Assembly: GCF_040567655.1 (NCBI RefSeq)
Contig: NZ_JBEXAC010000001.1
Location: 62,001 to 126,000, forward strand
Length of the DNA: 64,000 nucleotides
Source: Chitinophaga sp. H8
GTDB taxonomy: Bacteria; Bacteroidota; Bacteroidia; Chitinophagales; Chitinophagaceae
Reading direction: 5' to 3'
Both the position numbers and the translations under genes were made by a program. Under the pieces are notes generated by a model that had not been told where the DNA came from, made no database searches, and worked only from the letters and a program-made list of their open reading frames with translations. Position 1 is the stretch's first letter, and every line of letters starts with the position of its first letter. Of this stretch, positions 62,787 to 64,000 are shown one piece after another.

Positions 62787-63695
62787 TCATACCCATTCCC
62801 GGGGTTTAAGATATTCCAGCAGCATGGCTTCCGGGCTTCCAGCTGCGGGATGGTAATCATATTCCCAACGGGCATGTGGCGGGAGGCTCATTAAAATAGA
62901 CTCCGTACGGCCATTTGTTTTTAGTCCGAAAAGTGTTCCCCGGTCGTGTATAAGATTGAACTCTACATAACGTCCGCGTCTGTACGCCTGCCAGTCTACC
63001 TGCGCAGATGTATAGGGGAGATCTTTTCTTTTTTCAACAATGGGCAGGTAAGCCTTCAGGAATGCCTCCCCATTTGCTTTGGAAAAATTAAACAATTCGG
63101 TGGCATTCCGTTTGTCATCCGGACGCAGGTAATCATAAAAAATACCGCCTATACCCCTGGCTTCATTATCCCGGTGTTTATTAATAAAATACTCATCACA
63201 ATGTTTTTTATACATTGGATAGAGGTGTGTGCCAAAAGGATCACAGGCATTTTTGAAAGTGAGGTGAAAATGCCGGCCATCTTCTTCCTGCAGGTAGTAT
63301 GGGGTAAGATCAGCACCACCACCAAACCAGCTATCCTTTAAAGCGCCTTGCTGGTCATATAGTTCAAAATAGCGGAAGTTGGCGTGTACGGTGGGCACAA
63401 AAGGGTTCAGCGGGTGTATCACCAGTGAAATACCACAAGCCATAAAGTTGCAGTCGCTTACGCCAAACTGTTGCGCCATCACCGGAGGTAAAGCACCATG
63501 TACAATAGAAGTATTGACACCTCCTTTTTCAAACACGTTTCCGTTTGCAATTACCCGGGAGCGGCCACCGCCGCCGCCAGGTCTTTCCCAGCGGTCTTCC
63601 TTAAAAGTGGCTTTTCCGTCAATGTTTTCCAGCGCCCCGCAAATTTCATCCTGCAGGCGGTGGATCAATGCTATAAAATCGTCTTTGATAGACAT
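62787..63695 (-). CDS. hemF: oxygen-dependent coproporphyrinogen III oxidase
   Basis: Decarboxylates two propionates of coproporphyrinogen III with O2, implying aerobic haem synthesis. The 302-aa protein has CGISLVIHPLNPFVPTVHAN, WFGGGADLTPYYL and the His-rich segments of the family (HFHLTFKNACDPFG, YPMYKKHCDEYF). The N-terminal WERPGGGGGRSRVIANG is typical. It starts 3 bp after the hemE stop. Confidence 0.96.
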   Translation of the reverse strand: MSIKDDFIALIHRLQDEICGALENIDGKATFKEDRWERPGGGGGRSRVIANGNVFEKGGVNTSIVHGALPPVMAQQFGVSDCNFMACGISLVIHPLNPFVPTVHANFRYFELYDQQGALKDSWFGGGADLTPYYLQEEDGRHFHLTFKNACDPFGTHLYPMYKKHCDEYFINKHRDNEARGIGGIFYDYLRPDDKRNATELFNFSKANGEAFLKAYLPIVEKRKDLPYTSAQVDWQAYRRGRYVEFNLIHDRGTLFGLKTNGRTESILMSLPPHARWEYDYHPAAGSPEAMLLEYLKPREWV

Positions 63696-63698
63696 AAT

Positions 63699-64000
63699 TT
63701 ATCCGTTTGCTTTTACAGTATCTACAAATGCGCGGGCATGATCTACCGGAACATTTGGTAAAATGCCATGGCCCAGGTTAGCAATATAGCGTTGATTACC
63801 GAAGCCTTTCATCATTGTTTTCACTGCTTTTTCAATTTCCGGTATCGGAGATAATAATCTGGCAGGATCAAAATTTCCCTGTAGGGTGACGTTTTCCCCC
63901 GCAAATTGTCTGGCCAGGTGAGGAGGAATGCACCAATCCACGCCCAGGCCATGAGCACCGGTAGCTGCCATATCTTCCAGGGCAAACCAGGCTCCTTTGG
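63699..64000 (-). CDS. hemE: uroporphyrinogen decarboxylase, partial
   Basis: C-terminal 100 residues of HemE, continuing past the window edge in frame ([17 protein letters not shown]). [24 protein letters not shown] and [14 protein letters not shown] are family motifs; the last carries the conserved His/Gly near the active site. It would be upstream of hemF in the same operon, with only 3 bp between them. Confidence 0.93.
   Translation of the reverse strand, partial: KGAWFALEDMAATGAHGLGVDWCIPPHLARQFAGENVTLQGNFDPARLLSPIPEIEKAVKTMMKGFGNQRYIANLGHGILPNVPVDHARAFVDTVKANG

Overview
The window is a chromosomal segment of a Bacteroidota bacterium, most likely in or near the Chitinophagaceae (Chitinophaga-like). 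The evidence is the Bacteroidota promoter motif (TTG or TTTG, about 19-21 nt, TAnnTTTG) found upstream of many genes, weak Shine-Dalgarno sequences, an arginine operon built around the N-succinylornithine-type transcarbamylase, an M56 peptidase carrying TonB C-terminal domains, sdhCAB in the Bacteroidota order, and a secreted GH29 fucosidase with F5/8-type C modules. The content is almost entirely housekeeping. I see no prophage, insertion sequence, CRISPR array or defence island.

Layout. 1-1.64 kb: 3' part of a GH29 alpha-L-fucosidase. 1.64-11.3 kb: arginine biosynthesis operon (acyltransferase, argG, argC, argD, argF', argB, argE, a second GNAT, argH), preceded by a long leader with Arg-rich short ORFs and a terminator-like hairpin. 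11.4-14.1 kb: TonB-dependent receptor under a TPP riboswitch, so probably a thiamine-compound importer. 14.2-17.6 kb: ssb, initiator tRNA-Met, era, der, small lipoprotein. 17.7-21.2 kb: calcineurin-like lipoprotein, two exported proteins of unknown function, an SMR exporter and a Crp/Fnr regulator. 21.2-25.4 kb: ctp protease, an amino-sugar kinase with murQ (MurNAc salvage) and a conserved hypothetical. 25.5-29.1 kb: sdhCAB. 29.2-34.8 kb: an unrecognised 605-aa cysteine-containing protein, a Tat-exported Gfo/Idh/MocA oxidoreductase and an S9 peptidase. 35-43.3 kb: murI, carbonic anhydrase, ABC-F, response regulator, coiled-coil membrane protein, exonuclease, holA, ribF. 43.4-50.7 kb: purM-like, M56/BlaI pair with palindromic operators, ftsE-like, rpsO, pnp. 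50.8-60.3 kb: NIPSNAP protein, prmA, plsY, M48 peptidase, oxyR, DUF3052-OmdA fusion, exported coiled-coil protein, glycosyltransferase, methyltransferase, esterase. 60.4-64 kb: haem operon hemE-hemF-hemB-hemL on the minus strand, with hemE cut by the window end.

The most striking feature outside genes is a dispersed family of 7-bp tandem repeats (consensus TAGCTNT). They usually form facing inverted arms, start at or inside the last codons of a gene, and in one case end with the start codon of the next gene (era). I find them at seven loci. One lies between the TPP aptamer and its receptor gene, and one is joined by a precisely phased degenerate 11-bp tandem array. Other notable points are a candidate arginine attenuator, a Thr at the expected substrate-specificity position of the transcarbamylase, and sequence-related terminator hairpins bracketing neighbouring gene blocks.
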